A DNA stretch of 64,000 nt from Entonaema liquescens (taxonomy: Eukaryota > Ascomycota > Sordariomycetes > Xylariales > Xylariaceae): positions 558,001 to 622,000 of the forward strand of contig CADCSX010000006.1 of NCBI GenBank assembly GCA_902805475.1, written 5' to 3'. Position numbers and translations under genes: made by a program. Each line of letters starts with the position of its first letter. Positions within the stretch are counted from its first letter, which is position 1. Shown here in pieces: positions 47,134 through 59,000 of the stretch. The notes under the pieces were generated by a model. It searched no databases. It saw nothing but the letters and a program-made list of their open reading frames with translations, and had not been told where the DNA came from.

Positions 47134-49746
47134 ATGTCGAATAAGTCGCCGCGCACGAGCATTGAATCAGCAGCCGAAGAACTATCATCTCCGACACAAA
47201 ATGGAGAGACGGTTAATCAAGCCCAGCCTCTCCTCTCCCACAAAAAGGATGCGGCACCCCGATACGCTGAAGTAGATGTGCTATCCAAGTACATCCCGGA
47301 GCTGAACCCGGCAGATCTACGAGCCACTACCCTCAGAGCCAAGATGGCTAAGAAGACGACCATGCTAAAGATTCAGTTAATGATCTCGTGCTTGGTAGTT
47401 ATAGTCAGTACCGCCATTATGATCTGGTCTGTGGTCACGTATCATCCGAATTTTCGCGGCGTAGGCACGTTCTTTTCCGGCAACTGCTCCAGAACAAGCT
47501 CGCTCAACACGATTATCCATGCGGCGATGAACATCCTTTCCAGTCTCCTACTTAGCTCTGGGAATTATTGTATGCAACTACTTGTCTCACCCAGTCGACA
47601 CGAGATAGAGATGGCTCATTTAAGGGTATTGCTTTGAAGATTGGTGTTTCTAATGTTACCAATTTGCGACACATTGCTCGTGGACGAGTACTTGGATGGG
47701 TAGCCTTTGGTACCACGGCGCTGTTACAGTTCGGCTAGATATTCGCTGTTAATGGGTATCCATAGTTGGAACTCGGTCATATTCACGTCGCTACCTATAG
47801 TGTCAATCCCACGCGCTTTGGCGACATCTGATTTTCAGACAACGCCAGATAATTGGACAGCTAGTGACCCCTTACCACAGCGCGGGTGGTGGAACTTTCC
47901 ACCTGGTGATAGATGGGGTTCTGTCAAGTACGATTTGGCGCCTGTCTACAACTTGAAGACCAATGCAGCAGGTTTGACACGGCTAGATCCAAAAGAATGC
48001 ATCAACGAGTACTTGAATCCGTTGGAGTCCACACGAGATGTGCTGGTCGTTGCTCGGAATATGACGAGTGAGCAAAACCACGGCTCTTCCCTCCTGGATG
48101 GCTGGATGAGTGGATGGGACTACTGGGACGCCGGCAACTACCTACTGGATATGCGCTGTGTACGACCCAGGACATTATACGAAGATATGTAGTCGAGAAT
48201 GGGCTGATACACTGGATGACGGTTGGGTAGTAGGGAGGTCTGCTGGGTTCCCGGATATCTTGGTCGACTAATGCTTAGTTAGCGATCTGAGTAACAATGA
48301 GGAAAGGTGTGGGCTTCACTACAGCTTACACATCATGGTCATTGTTTGTGTTTGCTCGTCGCTGCAGTGATTTCTTATCCTCTGGACGAATCTGTACTTC
48401 CGCAGGTATAACGAATCAGGGGAGGGTGGAAGACGTCGACCCGCCTTGATCACTATCGGAGACGCGATAGCTGATTTCCTAGACGAGCCTAGTGCTCAAC
48501 CTGATGATGCGTCCGAAGACATGAAGGGGCCCATCGCCACTAAGGGAGATTTCCATGAACTTCGGGTGGCGCAGTGGACTGAATCTCGAAGCTACTGGTT
48601 CACAGCTGTTGGCGCGAGGACTTGGATTACAGCACTAATCTTGCCAGTATTGCCACCTATGCCTTCCAACCCGTAACTGTTGTCAGGGGTCTCACTTGAG
48701 ACTCCCTTAGAACAAAGAAACCGTTTTGTATGTATAGCTCTGGCTTCAGAGCTTCCTTAGTTAGAGTTCCTTGCGGAACAACGAAGTTGTGTCCTCACCT
48801 TTTGGTTTGCCTCGTGACAACTGTCTTCAGAATTTGGATTGACTAACAGTAATTGATTTCTAGATTTATTATTGGCCTGGCTCTGACTTCTGGCCTGATT
48901 TGAGATTACATACATAGGCTTGATGCCCAGGGCCTGGATCTAACGTTTCGCAACATGTGAAAATTGGGATTCGAGGTCAATCCGTCGATGATAGGCAACT
49001 CTTTCTGGAAGTCCCAGGGCGAGGGGGGTATAGACCTGATCGGAAATGTCCTCGTCGCCAACTTTCCTCAGGTGGTCGTGAGCTTCATATACCTCTTTTA
49101 CAATTCCATCCTGATAAGACAGCTGGTGGCGGATGAGTGGATGCGCTTTACTCGCCCGGAGGGGAAGAAGCCTCTTCGTGTCACGTCGCCCGTCGGCATG
49201 CAACGATCCTCGTGTTTTCTTTCTCTACCTCTGAGATACTCGGTCTTGTTTATGATAGGCTCCATTTTGTTGCATTGGTTCATATCACAGGGCATATTCG
49301 TTGTGCAAACAAGCTCCTTTGGCCACGGAGCTGACGGCCAGCGGCATACAGAATCCGATGTTTCTGCTAGAGGATATTCGGCATTAGGTGTCCTTTTGGC
49401 TATCACACTCGGTGGGGTTTTAGTCCTCGCCTTGATGGTGAACAGCTTTGCTAGGAAATACCCGGCTGCTCCAGCTGGCTTTCAGCTGATAGGTACGAAT
49501 AGCTCTGGTATTAGCTTAATGTGTCAACGACCAGAGGGTGATTCAGATGCCCATCTGTTTCCCGTGAGAATTGGTGTCGTGCCTGAACATGAGGATGATG
49601 AGTCGGAAATACCAGAGGAAAAGGAAGGCCGGATAGTTTTCTCAACCGCTATCGATATAGAGCAGCCAAAACCAGGGTCATGGTACTTGCAACCTACTCT
49701 GATAGAAAAAGGGGAACGAGCGAGTGGTAGGTTTCCAAAGAGGTAG
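47134..49746 (+). pseudogene. Decayed DUF6536-family membrane protein gene
   Basis: The start MSNKSPRTSIESAAEE and the first membrane segment (LMISCLVVIVSTAIMIW) are intact, followed by ASNY-like SSGNYCMQLLVSPSRHE, a hallmark of the DUF6536 family. At about 47623 a base is missing; the next frame gives IALKIGVSNVTNLRHIARGR, then another shift near 47740 leads to HSWNSVIFTSLPIVS and continues to 48190. A middle part (ITIGDAIADFLDEP near 48446) and the C-terminal membrane part (VLVANFPQVVVSFIYLFYNS, PVGMQRSSCFLSLPLRYS, LHWFISQGIFVV) remain recognisable to a stop at 49746, separated by stop-containing stretches. Introns may explain some breaks but not all. Function of the family is unknown. Confidence 0.7.
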
Positions 49747-50368
49747 AAAGATATACCGAAATGATAACTTTATCCTGTGACGTACGGTGCAAGGTCGGCT
49801 ATTATATATAAATAGAAGAAAATGCATAACTCTTTCAATTCCATTACCTCGAGCCTTAAAATGGTTCATTCGTCATTTGACTTATATAGAGCCCTACGGT
49901 GACTGGACTGTGATCGCGTGATATGGAAAAGGGGTTACCTAAGACTTAGAATAGGTCCCAACAATTCAAGTATCAGATGTAGGTAGTTTTAAAATAAAAG
50001 TAATTTGGCTGACTTCTAAATTGTAAATTGGAAGAAACGTGCAAAAAAAAAAAAAAAAAAAAAAAGCTTGGACTTGGGATTCGAACTGCTAATCGATTGA
50101 CCTGAACAGTTGGCCTGCCTGCACGCCTCTCATAGATTCGAACCCAAGTCCTACGAAAAACTCTGAAGAATTATTTCTAACCCTATTTCATTACAACTAC
50201 ACCACGGCCATGTTGGTTTCACAGCTCTGATTAGGGGTGAAAATTTGGTTGCCTATGGATCTATTTAAGCCGATAGAGGGAGGGTTGCTTAGCAACAGTA
50301 CAAAATAAACTCTACAGTATTTAATGGACTAACGGTGAAAGGGGTTCGCATTAAGTACCTAGAATCAA
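49747..50368. other. Interval with A-tract and inverted repeat
   Basis: 3' side of the UNC93-like gene. It contains the 23-base A tract and adjacent inverted repeat described separately. Nothing else was recognised. Confidence 0.4.
50043..50156. repeat. A23 tract next to an inverted repeat with tRNA B-box-like arms
   Basis: An uninterrupted run of 23 A is followed by GCTTGGACTTGGGATTCGAA, and about 60 bp later by ATTCGAACCCAAGTCC, so the two arms can pair over about 16 bp with one bulge. On the minus strand both arms contain TTCGAATC like a Pol III B box, an A-box-like GTGGTGTAGTTG lies upstream (complement of 50203-50219), and the run becomes a T tract, a Pol III stop. The T-stem does not pair well, so a functional tRNA is unlikely. 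A short SINE-like or tRNA-derived element is possible. Confidence 0.4.
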
Positions 50369-52001
50369 CTAGTTCTCTGTCCCGTCTATTTTCTTGTTAC
50401 TTTCATCAGGATTCGGAGCTGCTATCTCGGGGCCAACGTGAATTATTCCAACTTGGCGAACTACCAAGTATGCGGGAACGACAGCGAGACCCCACAATGC
50501 AAAGTTAACCCCCAAGGCTGATATTAGCTGCGACACAGTTAGCTGACAGATAAATGGTCTAATATTAATCGTGGATTCGCTTACTGGTGTTGAAGTCGAG
50601 CTGATACCGCTCGAGATACACTGACCGGCTGACTCTGCGGCTCTCGCAACCGACATGTACCGGACGATCTCCTTAGGATCTCTAGCTAAAAAGCCGAGAA
50701 GCCAAAATCCAAAGTTATACGTGAGCGAGAAATTGATCTGCCAGAAGATATACAACGCCCAGCCTCTCCCGAACTCGTTATCATCCCAGTCTAGAGCTGG
50801 TTTATGATGCGTGTACTCGTTTTGTACGATGACTCCCCAAATCCAGCATCCGCCAATAAGAGTCATCATAGCTATATACCCATACCTCGCTCGTTTATTA
50901 AGAGTGACTGTCGTCCAATCCAAGAATGCCCCAAATATGAGGGTCGTGACAACTTGGGCGATCGCAGAGACGAGAGAAGCGAGAGCCCGCGAACGTACCG
51001 AGAAGTATAGAGATAAGTAAGCGCTAATATATGGGAGTTCCCATGTAACATATAGGAAGTATGGCATACTGTTATACCTGAGGTCAGCACGGTGTTATTG
51101 GGTTTAGGAATTGCTAATGCCTACACCAAGAGGAAGTCTTTTCGCAACAAAACCCGTATCAAGGCTTTTAGCTCTTCAATATCTGGTATTCGTTCCGCTA
51201 ACTGGACACGCGATCCATTTCTTCGGACGACCTTTTCCGGTGGAGTCAGCAGAAAGGAACATAATGGCCCCAAGCACTCTAAAAATATGTTAGAAGTCGT
51301 GGTAGGTATCGTGGACTAGTTTTGACTAACGCAACGCAACAAATACGATGTAAGTTCTCCAGTCGAGCTTTCCTGTCGTCCTACCTCGGTAGTTGAAGGC
51401 AAGGTTAATAACACCACCGAGTATGGAACCGCTGTTGCGATAGCTAAGCCAATATGCCAGATACCTGCCACGCTTTTCTGGCTCGGGATAGCTCAACATT
51501 ATGGATCCTTCTGTCGCCCAGAAAATTCCTGAGGAGAGGCCGCAGACGGCTGAGCCGAAGTATATGAACCATTCTGTACCGTAGCGGTTGTTTGTGTACA
51601 AGGCTGCCGAGTAGACCACATAACCAACAGTACCGACTACCAAAGAGTTTCGCAGGCCGAATCTGTTAGCCATCATACTTCCAGTCAGACAGGTAAATGT
51701 CATGACGGCAAATAAGATAGCGTTGCCCGCCCTAAATACTCTATTAGTTGAGGCTAAGTTGTCACTTATAAGCGACTTACATCACGAGGTATGGCGTCTG
51801 CTGCCCGCCAGCACCGACGGAATTCATCGCGTTCCATAATCCTGGCGCCGCAAAGGCCGAAATACCAACGATTGTGGCATTGAAAAAGACTCCGTGATAC
51901 CAAGAGTATCTTGGTGGGCTCACATCGGCCTCCTCGTTAGGCGATGATACCTTAGTAGGATCAACCGCTACTATATCGTTATCCGAAGAATTATTTGACA
52001 T
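50369..52001 (-). CDS. UNC93-like MFS transporter
   Basis: A major facilitator of the fungal UNC93-like group, plasma-membrane or vacuolar; substrate unknown. Five exons, 52001-51781, 51731-51331, 51278-51125, 51077-50585 and 50527-50369, give 475 residues. Introns are 49, 52, 47 and 57 bp. Conserved blocks are GVFFNATIVGISAFAAPGLWNAM in segment 1, SEWFIY-like TEWFIYFGSAVCGLSSGIFWA, then AEGSIMLSYPEP-type TEGSIMLSYPEPEKRGRYLA, LGPLCSFLLTPPEKV and FSVRSRALASLVSA. A TAG near 51121 that looks like a nonsense codon lies inside the 47-bp third intron. No lesion. It is divergent from a TauD-type dioxygenase, suggesting uptake coupled to catabolism of one compound. Confidence 0.85.
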
Positions 52002-52666
52002 ATTTCCTGAATACCTAAAGTGATATATGATGACACTCTAGATCGACCCTCTTAGATACCTCGGTCTGCTTATAGATGCCCCGTAGCCAGATCGCTTTCA
52101 ATCTAGGAATTGTCTACTCCATGTAATTATCTAGGAAAAGGCGATTATCAACCCTTTATCGGGGCTTAATCAATTGCGTGCTTCATATCGGCTTTACATT
52201 ACTATATTCTGTTAAGCGGCGTCTTGTCCTGAACCTGGTTCCCGGGACGCCGCCCACGCGTGTGGCAGCCCCGGGGTTTTCTCAGTCCACGTCCGTAATA
52301 GTGTTGGAATGATCCTGGTAGCCCAGCTTGGCATGGCTACATATTCGAGGGGCGCGATCTAATTTTAAGGTGAACTGCCAATGGTTGGAGCTACTCAAGC
52401 GGATTTGCGGGGGCATATAAGTTGCGACATTACCAATACCACTGACGCCTTTCAGGTCCGTCGTGATTCGCGAACAAAATATAACTTTACATCGGAAAAG
52501 CCGTCGCGTTTGAACCAGTTCTGATGAGATCCGAATTCGGAAGGAATGTAGACGATTGGTGGGCCAATACGGCCATCGTGGTCTCTTCATATGTGAATAT
52601 AGAACCTCATATCATGTCTAAATGAATCAAGTTCGTTACAATACACGTGTGGGCTAAATATTTAAG
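52002..52666. promoter_or_regulatory. Bidirectional promoter of the UNC93-like / TauD-like pair
   Basis: 665 bp between the two start codons. It is the only GC-rich spot in the neighbourhood and holds the palindrome listed separately as well as CCCCGGGG at about 52271-52278. A shared promoter suggests coordinated expression of transporter and dioxygenase. Confidence 0.5.
52216..52253. promoter_or_regulatory. Perfect 8-bp inverted repeat GCGGCGTC ... GACGCCGC
   Basis: Arms at 52216-52223 and 52246-52253 with 22 bp between, in the divergent promoter. Inverted CGG triplets separated by a fixed spacer are the usual target of dimeric Zn2Cys6 regulators, though this spacer is longer than most. The binding factor is unknown. 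Confidence 0.5.
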
Positions 52667-54002
52667 ATGTCTGCCTATGATCGTTTTGAGGTCTTTACCT
52701 TTGCCGGCCAGCAAGAAACAGCCAGCTTTGGATTAAAAAGCAATAAACCGTTCCCGTTGGCACTGAAGCCAGCCGAGGGGTGGAATCCTACGTTGGAAGA
52801 GTCTATACTGGCTGTAAAGAAACTGTCGGAGTCCGGCGAGTTATTCGACAAGTTGAGGGAGCACGGCGGCGCGGTTCTCATTCGTGGTTTGCCTATCAAG
52901 ACGCCTCAAGAGTACAGTGACGTAGCTCATGCATTCGGGTTTCCGGCTCACGAAGAAGTCGGCCGGCCGCCACTACGGACTGTCTTGGCCAAGAATATCA
53001 AGACGGCCAATGAAGGGTAAAATATAAAAGCCTCCGTCGTAAGTATGCTTCTAACCTCTTGCAGACCGCCCGAACTCCCTATCTGGCCTCACAATGAGTA
53101 CGGGTGGTCAACGATAAATCCCTCGTGGGTAACGTTCGCTTGTCTACATACACCTGATTCTGGTAATGGACTAGTATATTCAAGGTTTCGTCTAGTGCCG
53201 TTATGATCTAACTTGTTATTAGGAGGTGAAACACCTATTATATCGAGCCTTGGGCTAGCAGCTGCATTGAAGGAGCGAGCACCTGAGTTTATCGACAAGT
53301 TGCTCGAGAAAGGAGTCAAATATGTGTATAGATACGGACTGGAAGACGTCAGGTCGAATACAGGTACAAGTGTCCTTGGTGCATACGGTCAGCATGTGAA
53401 GCCAAGTGATGATAAGGAGGTTGTCAGACAGAAGATCGAGAAGGAAGTCAGGCGACACAGCAATAACTTTCAATGGCATGAAGACGGCTCATTGAGCGTA
53501 ACGCATATCGTTCCAAGTGAGATACTCTACTTCGAATACTCGAGATTCTATGACTGATGATGATTGTAGTTATAAGAAAGCACGAAGATACCGGTCTACC
53601 TACGTGGTTCGGTAACGTTACGAGTGCATGGGGCCGGAGCAAGCACCATGGAGCGACCGAGCCTCCTTATAGAGGCGACGACGACTCATACCACCCGCCT
53701 CCTGAGTATGGAGACGGAACACCGATAGAGAAAGAGTATCTCGACTTAGCACTTGCATTGGCCGAATCGCTTCAAGTGCTAATTAAATGGGAAGTAGGAG
53801 ATCTTGCTCTGCTTGATGTAAGTTGGCTACTCTTAGTATGGTTGAACCTATTTAATCTCTAATGTGCCGATAGAACTATGCAGTAATGCATTCTCGTTCT
53901 CCGTGGACGGGTAAGAGAACAGTACTGGCAGGCTTATGGGATGATACTCGAGAAAGAATTAGCGATTATCCACGCAGCGAGAGTTTTCCCAATGGGAGCT
54001 AA
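52667..54002 (+). CDS. TauD/TfdA-type Fe(II)/2-oxoglutarate dioxygenase
   Basis: A non-heme iron dioxygenase of the TauD/TfdA fold that would hydroxylate a small substrate using 2-oxoglutarate; the substrate is not predictable. Five exons, 52667-53016, 53065-53162, 53223-53516, 53570-53817 and 53874-54002, with 48-60-bp introns give 372 residues. Visible motifs are GGAVLIRGLPI, the metal-binding block WPHNEYGWSTINPSW (His-x-Glu, the first two ligands), GGETPI after intron 2, and near the end NYAVMHSRSPWTGKRTVLAGLWDD with the distal His and the 2-oxoglutarate Arg. All junctions keep frame. It is transcribed divergently from the UNC93-like transporter. Confidence 0.88.
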
Positions 54003-54527
54003 TACTAGATTTGTTTTTCCTAATCTAGACTAGAAGGTGTGTTTAGTTCAGCTAGTTACCTAGGCAGACTGTGTGAACCCAAGTTAAGCCCAGTCATAGC
54101 GAAAAAGGGGTAAAAGAGGGGTATCGTGGTGATGGTAAGAAGTCCACTGATTCTTCGCGAATCCCTTTGGCATAACAGTTATCTTAGCTTGACATCAGTT
54201 ATCATAATAAATCATGAAGGGCATATTTAAGTTTCTTTACAAGGTAAAGATAGATATTCTGGATTCTCCCTCGATCATTGTTATTTGAGCCGGCCCAATC
54301 ATATCGCCTGCTGAAATGTGGAGCAACTCCATAGTTTATGGTAAGGCAGTAATATCGTAACTTCAGGATGGCGCGGCTATTGTTACTAGGGCGACATCGT
54401 GAAAGCTATTAATAGCTCCGTAAATTGCAAAAAGGCATATCACATCTTTTCTTTTCATATCTTATCTTCTTGATATACATCTAGGTACGTATCGAGGTAT
54501 CTTTATAGTATTTGCCTTTTCTTTAAC
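54003..54527. other. Gene-free interval
   Basis: 525 bp between the dioxygenase stop and the kinesin-like start. AT-rich, no motif recognised. Confidence 0.35.
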
Positions 54528-55877
54528 ATGTCATCTTCCCCTAAATCCATAAATGTCTACGCCAGATGGCGTCCCCTAGCGACTATCGAGGCCGAGGTGG
54601 GAGAATTCGAACGGGCCAAATCACAATCCAATGGTCCACTTCACTCTATCTCCATTAAACCTAAGGAACCCCATACAGAAAAGTCATGGTCTAGCCCGCC
54701 AGCCTTTAAAGGAGTATTTGGTCAAGAAGATGATAATGCTACTATTTTCGACCAGATTGTCGCCCCTGTCCTACCAAAAGTTTTACAGGGGGCGACATAT
54801 AACTATTCCGCCTACGGGCATTCAGGTAGTGGGAAGACGCATACTATCATAGGGTATGACTATGAACATGAAAGTCAGCTTGGTCTCTGCCTAGCAGCCG
54901 CTCGTGTACTGTTTGTGGAGCTGGAGGCCCAGAGTGCAACCTCTAGTGAGGATAAGCTTGGCGTAGGGTTAAGCGTATTTGAGCTCCGGAAGAGTGCAGC
55001 GTTTGACCTTCTGAATGAGCGCACACAATGTCATATTCGGCAGGGCGCCGACGGCAAGACGCATATTCGTGGACCTACCGTGATGCTTGAAGGGGGCAAA
55101 GTTAGAGTTCAGCCCATCGTCCAGCGTGCATGTTGGACGTATGATGAGCCTCGAAGAGAGCTGCAAGAAAGTCTAGGTCGCCGTGCCGTTGAATCATCAA
55201 GTGTACACGACCAAAGTTCACGCACTCATGCAGTGCTTGAATTAGAGATAGTCAATTCCCGTCTCATTGATGCGCGACAAGCCCTTTACGATCGGCAGTC
55301 GGAGTTGGTTCCTGTAGGCAAGTATGCGGACGACGTGCAGGTTGAAGAGCAGACCAAAAGTATAATCAAGCTAGAAGGGGGTGGTTATAAACCGAACCCT
55401 AACTATCAAATAAACCAGTCTAGGATTGATGCTGTGGAGGCCGAGCGGGCAAAATTCGAAGCTCGCATAAAAGATGCGGAAGACAAGATAGAATCAATTA
55501 TGGGTGTCGAAGGTCAAGATACGCCACGCCTAGGTGGGCAACTTGTTTTTGTCGATCTTGCTGGCTCGGAGTAACAGAACGATCCTCGCTCATCTCAAGT
55601 ATTACTTCCCAAACAAACACCGCAAGAGCGCCAGGAGGGTAGACAGATAAACACGGATCTACTAGCTTTGAAGGAGGTAATTAGGGCTTGCACTTTGGGT
55701 TAGGAGCGTATCCCTTTTCGCTCATCACCCCTCACGATGGACCTTCGAGAACATTTCCTCGCTGGCAAAGACGGTACATCCACAATGATTGTTACCGCGT
55801 CATCTGCCCAGAGCCAGTATGCAGCAACGTTGAACTCGCCGAAGTATGGAAGTTTGGTGGGCGTTTCAAGTGCATAG
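54528..55877 (+). pseudogene. Kinesin-like motor domain with two in-frame nonsense codons
   Basis: One continuous reading frame resembles a kinesin motor: start VYARWRPL, P-loop GHSGSGKTHT at about residues 97-106, switch I SSRTH within HDQSSRTHAVLELEI, switch II VDLAGSE, then QTPQERQEGRQIN and INTDLLALKEVIRA, and RIPFRSSPLTM. Unlike ordinary kinesins, about 95 residues, partly coiled coil, are inserted between switch I and switch II. A TAA (55572-55574) directly follows LAGSE and a TAG (55701-55703) interrupts the LG-ERIPFRSS motif; the frame continues to a terminal TAG at 55875-55877. There are no frameshifts. As read, only a 348-residue truncated motor could be made. A two-point decay is likely; a sequencing cause is less likely for two substitutions. 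Confidence 0.75.
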
Positions 55878-56012
55878 TGAAGACTGTTTTCATGATACGC
55901 GCTATGATCTTAGATACCCCGGTAGAAGAACATCCGTATGTGAAGAGTGTACAACGGAAAAGCCCCAATCGTGACTAGTTGCTGGCTTAGTTGTGCTCGT
56001 AAGAAATATATA

Positions 56013-59000
56013 TCAAGCTAAGTATTCTCGGGCTTTAAAAACTTTCAATATTTCCACACCATACGAATCCCGCTGCGCCCTCGCTTCCGCATAATCACGA
56101 GCGGTCATATTTGTATCATTTTCTTTGATAGTCTGGTCCGCCCCATGGTCCAGCAACCATTCAACAGCACCATTTTCCCTGAACTTACAATCTACAGCCC
56201 AGTGAAGAGGCGTTCTACCATTCTTACTCCGCGCGTTAATATCACAGCCCGCCTGGACCAATACACTTATACACTTAGGATGGCTCAAATTAGCCGCAAT
56301 ATGGATAGGTAAGCTCCCATCCGCAAGGGTGAGGCAAGTATCCGCCGAAAACTCAAAGACCAATGCTCGAAGTGTATCATCTTTGCCCACCGTGCATGCG
56401 ACGTGCAGGGCACTCTGGCCATTCTCAAGTTGTTCATTGACATTCGCGCCGTATTTCACCAGGACGCGGATCATATCCGCTGTGCCGTCGCGAGCCGCGC
56501 TGAAAATAGGGGGCTCGTTTAATGTTTCGCGACGACTATAGCTATGTACGTCTGCGCCAGCATCTAACAAAGCTTCGATAATCGCAGCATTACCGCGTAT
56601 ACAAGCCCGTGTGAGAGTGGTGATAATGTTCCCGTAGTAATCCCCGAGCGCATTCGGGTCAGCCCCCACGCCCAAAAGGAATCTGACAGCGTCTAAGTTC
56701 TCCTCTTCGATTGCTCTGTATAACGGGGGCTCGAGTTGCGGGATACTTCAGCTTGGTTTATAACGGCACCCGCATCTATCAACCGTTGGATTACTTCGAC
56801 ATTACCCTTTTGCGCCGCAATTTCCAGTAGCGTTTTATCGAGTACGTCTTTCCCCTTGAACTGATGTCTGCACCGTGATCCAGGAGCCAGTTAAGCATTG
56901 CTATGTTAGAAGTAGCCACTGCGGCTTGGATAGCAGATCCATAGCAATTGGAGAGATACTCATCACTTGCTGGCAAGTGAATATCTGCCCCAACGGTGGC
57001 AAGGAGCTCCAGTACGTCTAGATGGTTACCTAGTACAGCGCCCTGTACCGGACCACCATACTCGCCAGCCCCGCAGGAGAGTGATGCGCCATGTTCAAGA
57101 AGAGTCTTGACTACTTCTATGTGCCCCTGGAAACATGCAATTTGTAATGCAGGTCCCATTTGGCCGCAGGCATTGACGTCAGCCCCGTGGTCAAGTAGTA
57201 ACTGGACGATCTGAGCATGGCCTCCAGCAGCGGCATTTGCTAGGGGATATGTAGCGTCTGTCATAGAGCTATCCGACTCTGCGTTAACATCTGCTCCATT
57301 GTCAACCAAGAGTTTAGCTATAGATAAATAGTCGTTTCTAGCAGCTGCTGCGAGGGCTGACGAATTCTTGCTGAAATCCAGACCATGGACACTGGTCTCC
57401 GGTTTGGCGCCCTTTGTAAGTAAATTGGCGACTAAATCTTCATATCCCAGTCCAGCTGCATAGTATAGGATTGCATCAGGAGTATATGGGATGAAGAGTT
57501 CTAGGATATTTCGGTCTCCCCCTTTATAATAAAGTTCCCGTAGTGCGCCTAGTGCCGTAATCTCGTTTGCCTTTGGAAGAATCAAAGAGATACACTCCTT
57601 GTAGCCCTTCGACACGGCTATTCCTACAGGATTCGTGTCGTTAAGCCGGAAATAAAATAAGTTAGGATTTGCTCCGGCGTCGATTAGCAACCTAACGACC
57701 TCAACACGGTTCCACCTAACAGCTTCTGTCAGTGCGCGCCCACGCGATACGTCTTTGCTCCTTCGATTTGGGTCTGCTCCATGCTCCAAAAGCAGTGCCA
57801 CTATTTCGGCATGGCCACTGGCGGAAGCGGCCGCGATAGAGTTGCAATACAATCCGTCTTTGAAATCATCGGCACTATCGTTAGGATTTGCTCCTGATTC
57901 AAGTAGGGCCCTGACAATTGCGGTATGCCCATTTTTCGCCGCCGCTTGGAGACACGTACCATATAGTGTCTCGTCTCCGTCATCCGGGTTCGCCCCTTTT
58001 GAAGAAGGGCAAGTACTAGTGATTCTAAGCCACTATAGCACATGTAATATAAAGGGGGCGGAAAGTTTTCGCGATAGAAATCTGATCGTCTCCAAGGCGT
58101 AGTAATATCGCACAGTTTACACCCGTTCTTATATGGGGATGGACCTTCTCCATCTTCCAATAATCGGAGAGCTAGCTGCTCAAGGGTTGAATCGGGTTCT
58201 GATCGTTTGTAATGGTAGATCCAGAACTCAGCCGCATGTCTTGAGAAAGGCATATCCACTAGTATATCTGATGATATATTTTGCGGCAAGTCCAAAAGGT
58301 ACGCTATTGACACCTTGGCAACATATGCATGGACTTGCTGCTCGCTCGTAAAGGTGTTGGTACGAGCCGAATCGGGATTTAAGGCCTCTGATAGGAGGTA
58401 TTCTCTCACAGTAGGGTGAGCTAGGCGAAGCTCGACAAATTCAACGACTTGTCCGTTTTGTCCGAGCCTGCGAAAAGGTATATGGGAAATAAGGGGCTCG
58501 CAGATAGCTAGTATGTCTGTTTCGTCGAGCCTTCGGAGGTCTTCGCTAAAAAATGGTGTCTCGGCTTGGAAGTCAATGGCAAGGATATCCATAGCTTCAG
58601 TAACCGTGACCGGCTTGGAGGAAACTGAGAGAAACATGAGAAGCTTTATAGCAGCGTCCCACATAGTGTCGTCAATACTGCGAAGAGAAGAAGCATATGT
58701 CTCGGACAACGTTTCTGGCAACGCTTGGAGAGTTCCTTTCACGTCTTTCGGAGTCTTGCATTTCCATAAGCGGGACAATTGACAGTCAACCCAGCGGAAT
58801 ATGCCGTGCGCCTTTCCTGAGAGGGTATCTATAATCTCGCCTTGGAGACTAGACTTCAATTTCCGGGCTAATTTATGCGTCGACATTTGATCTTTAATGA
58901 AAAGAATAATGTCATTTTCCACATCCTTGTTTCTTACTTGAACCTTGTAGGTTGTTCTTAGGCCTAACGTGTTCGAAATCCCAGAAGTATCTCTACTACT

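Noticed and set aside
50060..50220. Functional tRNA gene on the minus strand
   Set aside because: Acceptor-like arms pair but T-stem and anticodon arm do not form; kept only as a tRNA-like inverted repeat.
51119..51125. Apparent nonsense codon in the UNC93-like transporter
   Set aside because: The TAG lies inside a 47-bp intron with GTAGGC donor and CTCAG acceptor that restores the frame; an apparent frameshift near 51250 also disappears when the donor at 51330 is used.
55572..55703. Programmed stop-codon readthrough in the kinesin-like gene
   Set aside because: Two different stops (TAA and TAG) without a known readthrough context such as TGA-CTA, so nonsense mutation is the simpler explanation.
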